Assembly (NCBI RefSeq): GCF_002086115.1
Contig: NZ_MVHJ01000027.1
Span: 1 to 64,000, forward strand
Reading direction: 5' to 3'
Origin: Mycolicibacterium bacteremicum
GTDB taxonomy: Bacteria; Actinomycetota; Actinomycetes; Mycobacteriales; Mycobacteriaceae
DNA: 64,000 bases
Shown here piece by piece: positions 41,815-50,955 of the stretch. The position numbers were made by a program, and so were the translations under genes. Below the pieces are notes generated by a model. The model had not been told where the DNA came from, ran no database searches, and saw only the letters and a program-made list of their open reading frames with translations. How positions within the stretch are numbered: position 1 is the stretch's first letter; every line of letters begins with the position of its first letter.

Positions 41815-42573
41815 CTACCGTATGCGACGGCCCCCCGGCTGCGTAGCCGCGTTGGGGGATTCGAGGGCCACCTCGTCATCGAGCAGCGGCTGCGGCAGGT
41901 CGCGCTTGCCGCCGAGCCGGTCGGTGCCGGGCGCCGACAGCCACACCGCCGAGGCCAGCAGTGCATCCAGGATCAATGCCAGCAGGGTCACCATGAGCGC
42001 GCCGACGAGGGCCAGATAGAACTCGCGGACCTTGATGCCGTCGATGAGGTAGCGCCCCAGCCCGCCGAGGCTGGCGTAGGCGGCGACGGTGGCGGTCGCC
42101 ACGATCTGCAGGGTGGCGGTGCGCAGGCCACCCAGGATGAGCGGAAGTGCGTTGGGCACCTCGACCCGGAACAGCACCTGCCGCTCGGTCATCCCCATCG
42201 CACGGGCGGCATCGACCACCGAGGGTTCGACGGCGGCGATCCCGGAGTAGGTGCCGGCCAGCAGCGGTGGGATGCCCAGCAGCATCAGCGCCACCGTCGG
42301 CGGGACCAGCCCCAGGCCCCACAGCAGCACGCCGAGCAGCAGCACACCCAGGGTGGGCAGTGCGCGCAGGGCGTTCACGCCCGTCACCACCAGGAAGGTG
42401 CCCCGGCCGGTGTGCCCGATGAGCAGTCCGATCGGCACGGCGATGAGCGCCGAGAACAGCACCGCGATGGCCGTGTACTGAAGGTGCTCGACGATCCGGA
42501 TGCCCAGCCCGGCCGGGCCGGACCAGTTCTCGCCGGTGAAGATGAAGGTCAGCGCCTCGGACAGGAAGTTCAT
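41815..42573 (-). CDS. proZ: Glycine betaine/choline ABC transporter permease ProZ
   Basis: This 252-aa OpuCD-type permease has about six helices and the conserved loop DAARAMGMTERQVLFRVEVPNALP. It is part of the compatible-solute importer for betaine, choline, carnitine or proline. The ATG overlaps proW in ATGA. The open frame continues upstream only as antisense/shadow of proW. The last gene of the proXVWZ operon, it ends 4 nt before the Rv3755c-like start. Order and strand equal M. tuberculosis Rv3756c-Rv3759c. Confidence 0.93.
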   Translation of the reverse strand: MNFLSEALTFIFTGENWSGPAGLGIRIVEHLQYTAIAVLFSALIAVPIGLLIGHTGRGTFLVVTGVNALRALPTLGVLLLGVLLWGLGLVPPTVALMLLGIPPLLAGTYSGIAAVEPSVVDAARAMGMTERQVLFRVEVPNALPLILGGLRTATLQIVATATVAAYASLGGLGRYLIDGIKVREFYLALVGALMVTLLALILDALLASAVWLSAPGTDRLGGKRDLPQPLLDDEVALESPNAATQPGGRRIR

Positions 42574-43217
42574 CGGGCACCTGCCTTGGCTCGGGTCCAC
42601 GGGGTGATGGCCTTGCCCACCAACAGGATCAGGGTGTCGACCACCACGGCCACCACGAAGATGGCGATGATGCCCGCGATGATCTGGCCACTCTTGTTGG
42701 CCTGGTAGCCCTCGGTGAACCAGGTGCCCAGCCCACCGATGCCGATCACCGAGCCCACCGACACCATCGAGATGTTGGTCACCGCGACCACCCGCAGGCT
42801 GGCCACCAGGATCGGGATGGACAGCGGGAGCTCGACTTTGACGACCCTGGTGAACGGCCGGTAGCCGATGGCGGTGGCGGCGTCCCGCACCGCGGGCGGG
42901 ACGGCATCCAGGGCCTCGGGCACCGCGCGCACCAGCAGTGCGGTGGTGTAGAGCGTGAGCGCGACGATGACGTTGGCCTCGTCGAGGATGCGGGTCGGGA
43001 TGATCAGCGGGAGCACCACGAACAGCGCCAGCGACGGGATGGTGAAGATGATGCTGGCCGTCACGGTGCTGACCCGGCGCAGCACGGTGGTGCGCTGGAC
43101 CAGCGCACCCAGTGGCACCGCGATCAGCAGGCCGAGCACGATGGGCACCAGGGACAGCCGCAGGTGGATCAGCGTCAGCGTCCACGCATCGTCGAGGTGG
43201 GTGAGCAGATACTGCAT
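42570..43217 (-). CDS. proW: Glycine betaine/choline ABC transporter permease ProW
   Basis: This 215-aa permease pairs with ProZ. The EAA-like loop is DAATAIGYRPFTRVVKVELPLSIP, and SIIFTIPSLALFVVLPLII is a typical helix. Its ATG directly follows the proV stop (TAGATG), and its stop overlaps proZ, so the operon is translationally coupled from end to end. Confidence 0.93.
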   Translation of the reverse strand: MQYLLTHLDDAWTLTLIHLRLSLVPIVLGLLIAVPLGALVQRTTVLRRVSTVTASIIFTIPSLALFVVLPLIIPTRILDEANVIVALTLYTTALLVRAVPEALDAVPPAVRDAATAIGYRPFTRVVKVELPLSIPILVASLRVVAVTNISMVSVGSVIGIGGLGTWFTEGYQANKSGQIIAGIIAIFVVAVVVDTLILLVGKAITPWTRAKAGAR

Positions 43218-44336
43218 CTACCCGGTCCGCTGCGTGCGTTCGTCATCGATGGCGGCCAACACATCCGCGGCGCGGACCCCGCCGAGCACCTGCTCGTTCT
43301 CGTCGACCGCGACGCCCAGCCCGGCCGGGGAGGACAGCGCAGCGTCCAGGGCCAGCCGCAGTGTGCCGTCCGGACGGAACAGCGACCCGCCCGCGATGGT
43401 GCTGTCGTACAGCGAGCTCCCACCGCGGTGCAGCGCCACCCCCTCGGCGTTGATCCAGGCATACGGCGCACCGCCGGGCTTGGTGACCAGCACCCACTGG
43501 CCGGGCGCGAGGTCCAGGGCGTCGATGCCTTCCTCCCCGACGTGCCGGATGTCGTGCAGTGGCAGCCCGGTGTTCGGCACGAACTGCAGCCCGCGGTAGC
43601 CGCGGTCGGCGCCGACGAAGCCGGCCACGAAATCGTTTGCCGGATTGGACAACAGCCGCTGCGGCGGGTCGAACTGCTGCAGGACGCCGCCGCGGCCGAA
43701 CACCGCCACCCTGTCGCCCAGCTTCAGCGCCTCGTCGATGTCGTGGGTGACGAAGACGATGGTTTTGCGCAGTTCGTTCTGCAGCCGCAGGATCTCGGTC
43801 TGCAGCTCCTCACGCACCACCGGGTCCACCGCGCTGAACGGTTCGTCCATCAGCAGGATCGGCGGGTCCGCGGCCAACGCACGGGCCACCCCGACGCGCT
43901 GCTGCTGGCCACCCGAGAGCTGCGCCGGATAGCGTTGCGCCAGTTTGGGATCCAAGCCGACGCGTTCGAGCACCCCGAGCGCGGCCTTGCGGGCCTCGCG
44001 GCGGGACTGGCCCTTGAGCACCGGCACGGTGGCGACATTGTCGACCACCCGCTGATGCGGCATCAGCCCGGCGCTCTGGATGACGTAACCGATGCCCAAC
44101 CGCAGCTTGACCGGGTCGACCTTGGTGACGTCGGCGCCGTTCACCGTGAGGGTGCCCGAGGTGGGGTCGATCATCCGGTTGATCATCCGCATCGACGTCG
44201 TCTTGCCGCAGCCCGACGGCCCGACGAAGGCTGCCAGGGTGCCCTCCGGGATGTCGAGGGTCAGGTCATCGACCGCGACGGTGCCGTCGGCGTAGGTCTT
44301 GGTGACCGAGGTGAAGTTGATCATCGGCTCACTCAC
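43218..44336 (-). CDS. proV: Glycine betaine/choline ABC transporter ATP-binding protein ProV
   Basis: This 372-aa ATPase has Walker A GPSGCGKT (about 39-46), signature LSGGQQQRVGVARAL and Walker B ILLMDEPFSAVD, with VTHDIDEALKLGDR. The C-terminal ~110 residues contain a CBS-like region (GVAVDENEQVLGGVRAADVL), which in related transporters senses ionic strength. The GTG start overlaps the proX stop (GTGA). It energises import of osmoprotectants. Confidence 0.94.
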   Translation of the reverse strand: MSEPMINFTSVTKTYADGTVAVDDLTLDIPEGTLAAFVGPSGCGKTTSMRMINRMIDPTSGTLTVNGADVTKVDPVKLRLGIGYVIQSAGLMPHQRVVDNVATVPVLKGQSRREARKAALGVLERVGLDPKLAQRYPAQLSGGQQQRVGVARALAADPPILLMDEPFSAVDPVVREELQTEILRLQNELRKTIVFVTHDIDEALKLGDRVAVFGRGGVLQQFDPPQRLLSNPANDFVAGFVGADRGYRGLQFVPNTGLPLHDIRHVGEEGIDALDLAPGQWVLVTKPGGAPYAWINAEGVALHRGGSSLYDSTIAGGSLFRPDGTLRLALDAALSSPAGLGVAVDENEQVLGGVRAADVLAAIDDERTQRTG

Positions 44337-45274
44337 TTACCGGGCAGGGGTTGGTCGAACCCGTTGTCGGAGATCCACTTCTGCGCCGCCTCGTCGGGGT
44401 CGACGCCGGAGTTGCCCTCCACCGATCCGTTGAGTTCGATCAGCGCCTCGGTGGTGAGCTTGGCGCTGACGGCGTCGAGCACCGTCTTGAGCTCGTCGGA
44501 CATCTTCTGCGAGGCCACCAGCGGCACCACATTGGCGGCCAAGAAGACGTTCTCCGGGTCTTCGAGCACCACCAGGTTGTTCTGCTCAATCGCCGGGGAG
44601 GTGCTGAAGATGTTCGCTGCGGTGACGGTGCCGTTGGTCAGCGCCTGCACGGTCGCCGGCCCGCCCCCGTCACTGATGGCGATGAAATTGGCCGGCGCAA
44701 TCCGCAGGCCGTACTTCTGCTCCAGCCCGACCAGGCCGGTCTGACGGGTCTGAAACTCCGAGGGCCCACCGACTTTCACCTCCGGAGAGCGTGCCGCCAG
44801 ATCGGCGATGGTCTTGACGTTCCACTCCAGCGCGATGGTCTCGGACACCGCCAGGGTGTCCTTGTCCTCGGCCGGTGACGGGTAGAGGATCGACAGGTCG
44901 CCGGGCAGTGCCTTCAGCAACCCCAGCAACACCTCGTCGGAGGTCGTCGCGGTGGCATCCTTGTCGAAGTACTGCAACAGGTTTCCGGTGTACTCTGGGA
45001 TGAGATCGATCGAATGGTCCTGCACGGCAGGGATATACGTCTCGCGGCTACCGATACCGAACTGCCGGGTGATGGTGAAGCCGTTGGCCTCCAGTGCCTG
45101 CGCGTAGATCTCGGCGATGATCTTCGATTCGGTGAAGTCCGCCGATCCGACCGCAATGGTCTTGAGGTCGCCGGATATCTCGCCGCCGCCGAGCGGGTTC
45201 GAACTTCCGCAGCCGGCGGTCACCAACGCGACCAGTGCTGCCATGAGCACGACGATCCTGGATCTGCTGCGCAT
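44333..45274 (-). CDS. proX: Glycine betaine/choline-binding lipoprotein ProX
   Basis: This 313-aa substrate-binding protein has lipobox VTAGC (Cys22). Its OpuAC/OsmF-type domain includes KTIAVGSADFTESKIIAEIYAQALEANGF and IDLIPEYTGNLLQYF. The cage aromatic residues typical for quaternary amines cannot be verified here. The ATG at 45274 follows GAGGGGACAT, a reasonable ribosome site. It is the first gene of the operon and divergent from the LapA-like gene, so the 127-nt gap holds both promoters. Confidence 0.92.
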   Translation of the reverse strand: MRSRSRIVVLMAALVALVTAGCGSSNPLGGGEISGDLKTIAVGSADFTESKIIAEIYAQALEANGFTITRQFGIGSRETYIPAVQDHSIDLIPEYTGNLLQYFDKDATATTSDEVLLGLLKALPGDLSILYPSPAEDKDTLAVSETIALEWNVKTIADLAARSPEVKVGGPSEFQTRQTGLVGLEQKYGLRIAPANFIAISDGGGPATVQALTNGTVTAANIFSTSPAIEQNNLVVLEDPENVFLAANVVPLVASQKMSDELKTVLDAVSAKLTTEALIELNGSVEGNSGVDPDEAAQKWISDNGFDQPLPGK

Positions 45275-45401
45275 ATGTCCCCTCGGTGGCCCTGTGGCGC
45301 CTGGCAATCTCCTCGACATTAACCGGCGGCGCGGCAACACGCCTGACTTTGATTCACGCTGAGATGGTTTGCGATCGCCCCCGACGGGGCAAGATAAGGC
45401 C

Positions 45402-45761
45402 ATGACGACCGACCCGAACGCGCTGCCCTACGAACCCGAGCAGCCGAGCCAGCCCCTGGGCACGTCGGATTCTGTCTCCCCGCCCGAGGACAATGTGAAG
45501 TTCACCCGGGCCGCCGCACTGTGGTCGTCGCTGATCATCGGGTTCCTGGTGTTGATCGTGCTGCTGATCTTCATTGCGCAGAACACCGATCCGGGCACCT
45601 TCCACTTCCTGGGCTGGAACTGGACGCTGCCGTTGGGCGTCGCGCTGCTGCTGGCCGCGGTCGGTGGCGGGCTGCTCGCGGTGCTGGTGGGCGCGGCGCG
45701 CATCGTGCAGTTGCGCATCGCGGCGCGCAAGAACCTCAAGGCCGCGCGCCGGGTTGCCTGA
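45402..45761 (+). CDS. LapA-domain (DUF1049) membrane protein
   Basis: This 119-aa protein corresponds to Rv3760. A hydrophilic N-terminus is followed by two membrane helices (about 41-62 and 73-97) separated by AQNTDPGTFHFLGWNWTLP, the typical DUF1049/LapA turn. A basic cytoplasmic tail closes it (AARKNLKAARRVA). Such proteins act in envelope assembly in proteobacteria; the mycobacterial role is unknown. Confidence 0.88.
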   Translation: MTTDPNALPYEPEQPSQPLGTSDSVSPPEDNVKFTRAAALWSSLIIGFLVLIVLLIFIAQNTDPGTFHFLGWNWTLPLGVALLLAAVGGGLLAVLVGAARIVQLRIAARKNLKAARRVA

Positions 45762-45769
45762 GCGGCCGT

Positions 45770-46783
45770 CTAGATCAGCCGCAATCCTTCGGCGAGCAGC
45801 GGGGCGACCGCCTCGCCGACCCGGTCGGGCGAGTCACCGCCGGAGCGGCCGCGGAAGTCGATGCCTGCGGCGATGATCGCCAGCTTGAAATAGGCCAGCG
45901 CCATGTAGAACTCCCAGTTCTGCAGTTCCTGACCACTGGCTTGGGCGTACCGCTGGGCCAGCTCGTCGGCCGAGGGCAGCAGCGGTGACGTCCATGCCGC
46001 CCGCATGCCGAGCACATCGTCGAAATTGGGGTTGCGGTACACGCACATCAGCGCGGCGTCCGAGAGTGGATCACCCAGGGTGGACAGCTCCCAGTCGAGC
46101 ACGGCGAGCACCGTGGTCGGGTCCTCGGCGTCCAGGATGGTGTTGTCGATGCGGTAGTCGCCGTGCACGATCGACGCGCGCGGGCTGGCCGGGATCCGTT
46201 CTGCCAGAGCCGAATGCAGCTTCTTCACATCATCGTCGCGGGTGTCGTCGTCGAGGCGGACATGCGCCCACTGCGAGCCCCAGCGCTTCACCTGACGTGC
46301 CAGATAGCCCTCGGCGCGGCCGAAGTCCCCGAGTCCGACGGCCTGCGGGTCGACGGCGTGCAGATCGGCCAGCGCGGTGATCAGCGATGTCACGCAGCCG
46401 TCGATGACCTCGGGTCCGCCGAGTGTCTCCAGTTCCTCGGCACTGCGCACCACATTGCCCTCGACATTGGCGACCATCTGGAACGGGGCGCCCAGCACGG
46501 TGTCATCGTTGCGCATGGTGATCGCCGCTGCCACCGGCACGGCCGTTCCGGCCAGCGCGGCCACCACCTTGTATTCGCGGGCCATATCGTGCGCCGACGG
46601 GGTGAGCCCGTGCAGCGGCGGCCGGCGGAGCACCCATTTCGAGGCGTCGTCATAGACCCGGAAGGTCAGATTCGAGCGTCCGCCGGAGAGCAGTTCGGCG
46701 CGCAGCTCACCGCTGCGGGCCACGCCCTCGGCACGGAGATGGCGATCGAGGGCGTCGAGGTCCAGGCCGTCAAGATTGGTCAC
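45770..46783 (-). CDS. Phosphotransferase-family (APH-like) protein, FadE36 locus
   Basis: This 337-aa protein has the aminoglycoside/choline kinase fold. The catalytic loop is SIVHGDYRIDNTIL (Asp and Asn) and the metal-binding motif is AVLDWELSTLGDP. It is syntenic with Rv3761c, named fadE36, but the sequence is a kinase-like fold like the ACAD10/11 N-terminal domain, not an acyl-CoA dehydrogenase. Human ACAD10/11 kinases phosphorylate 4-hydroxyacyl-CoA, so a related role is possible. The start is a GTG at 46783. Confidence 0.86.
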   Translation of the reverse strand: MTNLDGLDLDALDRHLRAEGVARSGELRAELLSGGRSNLTFRVYDDASKWVLRRPPLHGLTPSAHDMAREYKVVAALAGTAVPVAAAITMRNDDTVLGAPFQMVANVEGNVVRSAEELETLGGPEVIDGCVTSLITALADLHAVDPQAVGLGDFGRAEGYLARQVKRWGSQWAHVRLDDDTRDDDVKKLHSALAERIPASPRASIVHGDYRIDNTILDAEDPTTVLAVLDWELSTLGDPLSDAALMCVYRNPNFDDVLGMRAAWTSPLLPSADELAQRYAQASGQELQNWEFYMALAYFKLAIIAAGIDFRGRSGGDSPDRVGEAVAPLLAEGLRLI

Positions 46784-46792
46784 GCGACGTGT

Positions 46793-47392
46793 CTACCATT
46801 GCGTGTTTCGCGGCAGCAGGTCCCATACGTGTTCGGTGCCGTTGAGCGCCGCGATGGACCGTCGGCCGCTGCGCGAGGACAGCACCCGGGTGATACCGGC
46901 GTAGTCGACCTGCACGCACAGCAGCCGCTCGGTCGCCAGCACCCGGTGCACGACGGCGTTGATCACCCCGCCGTGGCTGAACACCGCCACGGTGTCGTCG
47001 TGGTCGGCCGCGGCGATGATGTCGTCGATACCGGCCCAGATCCTGTCCTGGAACGCGTCGGGGTCGACATCGCCGGGCAGGTGGCCGTCGATGAGTCGCT
47101 GCAGGTCCTCCTTGGAGGCCTCCTCGATGGGCGTGTAGTGCGACAACCCGTAGTCGTACTCGGCGATCCGCTCGTCGATGCCGACCGGCAGTCCGAGCGC
47201 GTCGGCCACCGGCTGGGCGGTCTGCCGGGCGCGCCGCTGCGGGCTGCTGACCAGCCGGGTGATCGGGAATCGCTTCAGCGCGTCGGGTAGCCGCGCGGCC
47301 TGGGCGATGCCGTCGGCGGACAGATCGGGATCGGAACCCTCACCGGGTGCGCTGCGCAGCGGCAGCGCATGTCGGACCAGAAGCAGTTGCAC
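46793..47392 (-). CDS. Histidine phosphatase family protein
   Basis: This 199-aa phosphoglycerate-mutase-like phosphatase has the phosphohistidine motif LLLVRHALPLR, then SSPQRRARQTAQPVADALG and a C-terminal AVFSHGGVINAVVHRVL with the second catalytic His. The first motif has RHA where most members have RHG, which is tolerated in many actinobacterial members. It lies 9 nt upstream of the phosphotransferase gene on the same strand, so the two are probably co-transcribed. Substrate is unknown. Confidence 0.87.
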   Translation of the reverse strand: MQLLLVRHALPLRSAPGEGSDPDLSADGIAQAARLPDALKRFPITRLVSSPQRRARQTAQPVADALGLPVGIDERIAEYDYGLSHYTPIEEASKEDLQRLIDGHLPGDVDPDAFQDRIWAGIDDIIAAADHDDTVAVFSHGGVINAVVHRVLATERLLCVQVDYAGITRVLSSRSGRRSIAALNGTEHVWDLLPRNTQW

Positions 47393-47410
47393 CGTGACAC
47401 CATATGGGTC

Positions 47411-48181
47411 GTGTCACCGCGCTCGTACGCCGACGAACTGTTCGACCTGACCGACCGGGTGGTGCTGATCACCGGGGGTAGCCGTGGCCTCGGTCGCGAG
47501 ATGGCCTTCGCCGCCGCGCGCTGTGGCGCCGACGTGATGATCGCCAGCCGCAATCTGGATACCTGCGTGGCCACCGCGGAGGCGATCACGGCGGCGACCG
47601 GACGTGCCGCGCTGGCCCACCAGGTGCATATCGGGCGGTGGGATCAGCTCGATCCGCTGGTGGAGGCGGCCTATGCCCGGTTCGGCAGGGTGGACGTCCT
47701 GGTGAACAACGCCGGGATGTCCCCGCTCTACGACTCGCTCGGGTCGGTGACCGAGAAGCTGTTCGACTCGGTGGTGAATCTGAACCTCAAGGGCCCGTTC
47801 CGGTTGACCACGCTCATCGGTGAGCGCATGGTCGCCGACGGCGGCGGGTCGATCATCAACATCAGCTCCTCGGGTTCGCTGCGGCCGGCGCCCGACATGC
47901 TGCCCTATGCCGCCGCCAAGGCCGGATTGAACGCGCTCACCGAGGGTTTCGCGAAGGCGTTCGGGCCCACGGTGCGGGTGAACACGTTGATGGCCGGCCC
48001 GTTCCTCACCGATATCAGCAAGGCCTGGGATTTCCCGGACCAGGTGAATCCGTTCGCGGGTTTTCCCCTGCAGCGGGCCGGTGATCCCGCCGAGATCATC
48101 GGTGCCGCATTGTTTCTGATGTCCGACGCGTCCAGCTTCACCACCGGTTCGATCCTGCGTGCCGACGGCGGTTTGCCCTAG
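47411..48181 (+). CDS. Short-chain dehydrogenase/reductase
   Basis: This 256-aa classical SDR has cofactor motif VLITGGSRGLGREM, NNAG, catalytic Ser in IINISSSGSLRP and YAAAK. The C-terminus LRADGGLP is typical. The GTG at 47411 is used; the earlier ATG lies inside the divergent phosphatase gene. It ends with a 4-nt overlap with the convergent alkylsulfatase gene. Substrate cannot be assigned. Confidence 0.9.
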   Translation: MSPRSYADELFDLTDRVVLITGGSRGLGREMAFAAARCGADVMIASRNLDTCVATAEAITAATGRAALAHQVHIGRWDQLDPLVEAAYARFGRVDVLVNNAGMSPLYDSLGSVTEKLFDSVVNLNLKGPFRLTTLIGERMVADGGGSIINISSSGSLRPAPDMLPYAAAKAGLNALTEGFAKAFGPTVRVNTLMAGPFLTDISKAWDFPDQVNPFAGFPLQRAGDPAEIIGAALFLMSDASSFTTGSILRADGGLP

Positions 48182-50070
48182 GGCGTGACGATGTCGAAAT
48201 CGGGGTCCGGCGCGTCGAGCACCCCGAGCAGGGTGGCCAGCGCCGACGCGTCACCGGTGAACTCGACCCCCGGCGACTCCCGGTCCCCCGCCGCGAATGC
48301 CAGCAGTCGGGCCTTGGTCGCAAATGTCACCGTGGCCGTGGCCGTCGCCGGGTCGGCCGGGGTCTTGCGGTGCACCAGCACCCCGTTGCGCAGCGTCAGT
48401 CGGTAGTCGGCGGCCAGGTCGACGAATGTGACGTCGAGGGTCAGATCGAGGTCCCAGGCCCGTGGGCCGTTCACACTGATGGCCAGCGTGTCGAAGATCT
48501 GCTCCGGGGTGAGCTGCGCCAGCAGGGTCGGCGCCGTGGTCTTGGTCGGGGTCCCGAAGTTGCCATCGCGCAGCTCGGTCGCCCCGGAGAGGAAGAAGTT
48601 GCGCCACACCGCGTTCTCGGCGCCGTAGGCAAGCTGCTCCAAGGTGTCGGCATACAGCTCGCGCGCCGCGGCATGCTGCGGGTCGGTGAAGATGGCGTGA
48701 TCCAACAGCGTTGCCGCCCAGCGGTAATCCCCGGTGTCGAAGGCCGACCGGGCGGTGTCGACCACCCGGTCCAGGCCGCCCATCGCCTCGACATAGCGCG
48801 GTCCGGCAGCCTCGGGCGGGTGCTGCCACAACCGGCCGGGGTTACCGTCGAACCATCCCATGTAGCGCTGGTAGACCGCCTTGACGTTATGGCTGACCGA
48901 TCCGTAGTAGCCGTGGGTGTGCCAGGCCCGCTCCAGCGCCGGCGGCATCTGGAAATTCTCGGCGATCTCGATACCGGTGTGGCCCTGATTGAGTTGACGC
49001 AGTGTCTGGTCGTGCAGGTAGGCGTAGAGATCGCGTTGCAGCGACAGGTATTCCACGATCTGCTCGCGCCCCCAGGTGGGCCAATGGTGGGAGGCGAACA
49101 CCACGTCGGTCCGGTCGGCGAAGGAGTCGATCGCCTCGGTCAGATATCCGGCCCAGCCGTGCGGATCGCGCACCAACGCGCCACGCAGGGTCAACAGGTT
49201 GTGCAGGTTGTGGGTAGCGTTCTCGGCCATGCACAGGGCGCGCAGTTGCGGGAAATAGAAGTGCATCTCGGCGGGTGCCTCGGTGCCGGGCGCCATCTGG
49301 AACTCGATCTCGACGCCGTCGACGGTGTGCGTCTCGCCGGTGTGACGGATGTCGATGGTCGGCACGATCAGCGCGACCTCGCCCAGCGACGGTGCCTGGC
49401 CGAGCCCGCAGCCGACCTGTCCCTGTGGTCCGCGGGCCAGCACCGCGCCGTACATGTACGCCGCGCGGCGGGTCATCGCGGTACCGGCGTAGACATTCTC
49501 CTGCACCGCGTGCTCGACGAATCCCTCCGGCGCCAGGACCTGTACCCGCCCGGCGTCGACGTCGGCCTGGGTCGTCACGCCGAGAACACCACCGAAGTGG
49601 TCGACGTGACTGTGGGTGTAGATGACGGCGACGACGGGTCGATCGCCGCGATGCGACCGGTACAGCGCCAGCGCCGCGGCGGCGGTCTCGGTGGAGATCA
49701 ACGGATCGATGACGATGATTCCGGTGTCGCCCTCGATGAAGCTGATGTTGGACAGGTCCAGGCCGCGCACCTGGTAGATGCCCGGGACCACCTCGTAGAG
49801 GCCCTGTTTGGCGCACAGCTGGGACTGCCGCCACAGGCTCGGGTGCACGCTGTCGGGCGCGCTGTCCGGCCCGGAGCCCGAGAGGAGGAAGGAGTAGCTG
49901 TCGTTGTCCCACACCACCTTCCCGTCGGCGCCGGTGACGACGCACGGGTCCAGGGCGGCGAGGAAGCCCCGGTCGGCGTCGGCGAAATCGCGGGTGTCCT
50001 GGAACGCCGGGGCGTCGCGGTGTGCACGGTTGGCTGCCGCGATGCCGGCACTCGGCGGTTTGACTGTCAT
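48178..50070 (-). CDS. Alkyl sulfatase / SDS hydrolase-like MBL enzyme (Rv3762c type)
   Basis: This 630-aa class III sulfatase of the SdsA1/BDS1 type has the metal box THSHVDHFGG (His153, His155, Asp157, His158), AENATHNLHN and the ASHHWPTWGR motif. A helical dimerisation part (about 380-510) and a C-terminal SCP2-like domain (about 520-625) follow. It hydrolyses alkyl sulfate esters to alcohol and sulfate. No signal peptide is seen. The ATG at 50070 (MTVKPPSAG) is preferred; a GTG 18 nt upstream is possible. Synteny with Rv3762c supports the call. Confidence 0.9.
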   Translation of the reverse strand: MTVKPPSAGIAAANRAHRDAPAFQDTRDFADADRGFLAALDPCVVTGADGKVVWDNDSYSFLLSGSGPDSAPDSVHPSLWRQSQLCAKQGLYEVVPGIYQVRGLDLSNISFIEGDTGIIVIDPLISTETAAAALALYRSHRGDRPVVAVIYTHSHVDHFGGVLGVTTQADVDAGRVQVLAPEGFVEHAVQENVYAGTAMTRRAAYMYGAVLARGPQGQVGCGLGQAPSLGEVALIVPTIDIRHTGETHTVDGVEIEFQMAPGTEAPAEMHFYFPQLRALCMAENATHNLHNLLTLRGALVRDPHGWAGYLTEAIDSFADRTDVVFASHHWPTWGREQIVEYLSLQRDLYAYLHDQTLRQLNQGHTGIEIAENFQMPPALERAWHTHGYYGSVSHNVKAVYQRYMGWFDGNPGRLWQHPPEAAGPRYVEAMGGLDRVVDTARSAFDTGDYRWAATLLDHAIFTDPQHAAARELYADTLEQLAYGAENAVWRNFFLSGATELRDGNFGTPTKTTAPTLLAQLTPEQIFDTLAISVNGPRAWDLDLTLDVTFVDLAADYRLTLRNGVLVHRKTPADPATATATVTFATKARLLAFAAGDRESPGVEFTGDASALATLLGVLDAPDPDFDIVTP

Positions 50071-50112
50071 GGTCGACGACACTGCCACGACCGGCCGCCC
50101 GCCGCGCCGGTA

Positions 50113-50955
50113 TCACGATGCCAGCACACTGATTTCCTGATCGCCGTGCCCGGCGGCGACCGCCTCGGCGACCACGCGCTCGAAGGCCTCCAGCGCACCG
50201 GTCTCCAGACCGGCCGCGCGCGACGTCGCGATCAGGTGATGCAGCGAGGCGGCCACCGAGGCGACCGGGGCGCTCGACTGGCCGTGCTGTCCGGCCTCGA
50301 CGCGTTCGGCGATCTCGGTGAAGATCGGCGGCAGGATCGCGACGATGCCCAGGGCGTGCGGGAGCAGCTCGGCCGCGCCGATGCCGTGGGCCCTGGCGAC
50401 GGAGAGGGCGTGCAGGAAGCCGCTGACCGATGTCCAGAACAGGTCGAGCAGGGCCATGTCGTGGGTTGCCGCGCGGTCGTATTCGGCCCCCAGCCACCTC
50501 GGTGTGCCGAGTGCGCCGAATACCCCGGCACCCGCGTCGTAGTGGTCCCGGGGCCCGGCGAACAGGATCGCGGCATCCGGTGTCCCGATCGTGGCGGTCG
50601 GGGTCATGATCGCGCCGTCCAGATACCGACCACCGAGACCGGCCACCAGTTCGGCGGTGCGGTTGGACCGCTCGGGGGTGTCCGATGTCAGCCCGACGAT
50701 GAGCCTGCCCGCCACCGCATCACCGGCGGCGGCGAGCACTGCGTGGACCGCGTCGTGGTCGACGACGTTGACGAGGCTGACCTCGGATGCGGCGACGCCC
50801 GCACCGGGCGACGCGGCGACCTGCGCACCGCGCTGTCGTAGCGACTCTGCCTTGGCCGCGGTCCGGTTCCACACCGTGGTGCGGTGACCGGCCGTCAGCA
50901 GCGCCCCGGCCAGGGCCTGCCCCATCGGGCCGAGGCCCAGCACGGTCACGTTCAT
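50113..50955 (-). CDS. Imine-reductase-like NAD(P)-dependent dehydrogenase, copy B
   Basis: This 280-aa beta-hydroxyacid-dehydrogenase-fold protein has the N-terminal motif VTVLGLGPMGQALAGALL and VWNRTAAKAE, which suggests NADPH. A helical C-terminal dimer domain follows. The Asp in ATHDMALLDLF aligns with the imine-reductase catalytic position. It overlaps the upstream paralog by 4 nt and shares its layout, so the pair arose by duplication. Possible heterodimer or two substrates; the reaction could be reduction of a cyclic imine or reductive amination. Confidence 0.84.
   Translation of the reverse strand: MNVTVLGLGPMGQALAGALLTAGHRTTVWNRTAAKAESLRQRGAQVAASPGAGVAASEVSLVNVVDHDAVHAVLAAAGDAVAGRLIVGLTSDTPERSNRTAELVAGLGGRYLDGAIMTPTATIGTPDAAILFAGPRDHYDAGAGVFGALGTPRWLGAEYDRAATHDMALLDLFWTSVSGFLHALSVARAHGIGAAELLPHALGIVAILPPIFTEIAERVEAGQHGQSSAPVASVAASLHHLIATSRAAGLETGALEAFERVVAEAVAAGHGDQEISVLAS

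Noticed and set aside
45770..46783. Acyl-CoA dehydrogenase (as the name fadE36 implies)
   Set aside because: The sequence has kinase-fold motifs HGDYRIDN and DWE and no FAD or acyl-CoA dehydrogenase signature.
48370..50841. 823-codon plus-strand frame
   Set aside because: It runs antisense across the alkylsulfatase and the second imine-reductase-like gene and has no recognisable domain.
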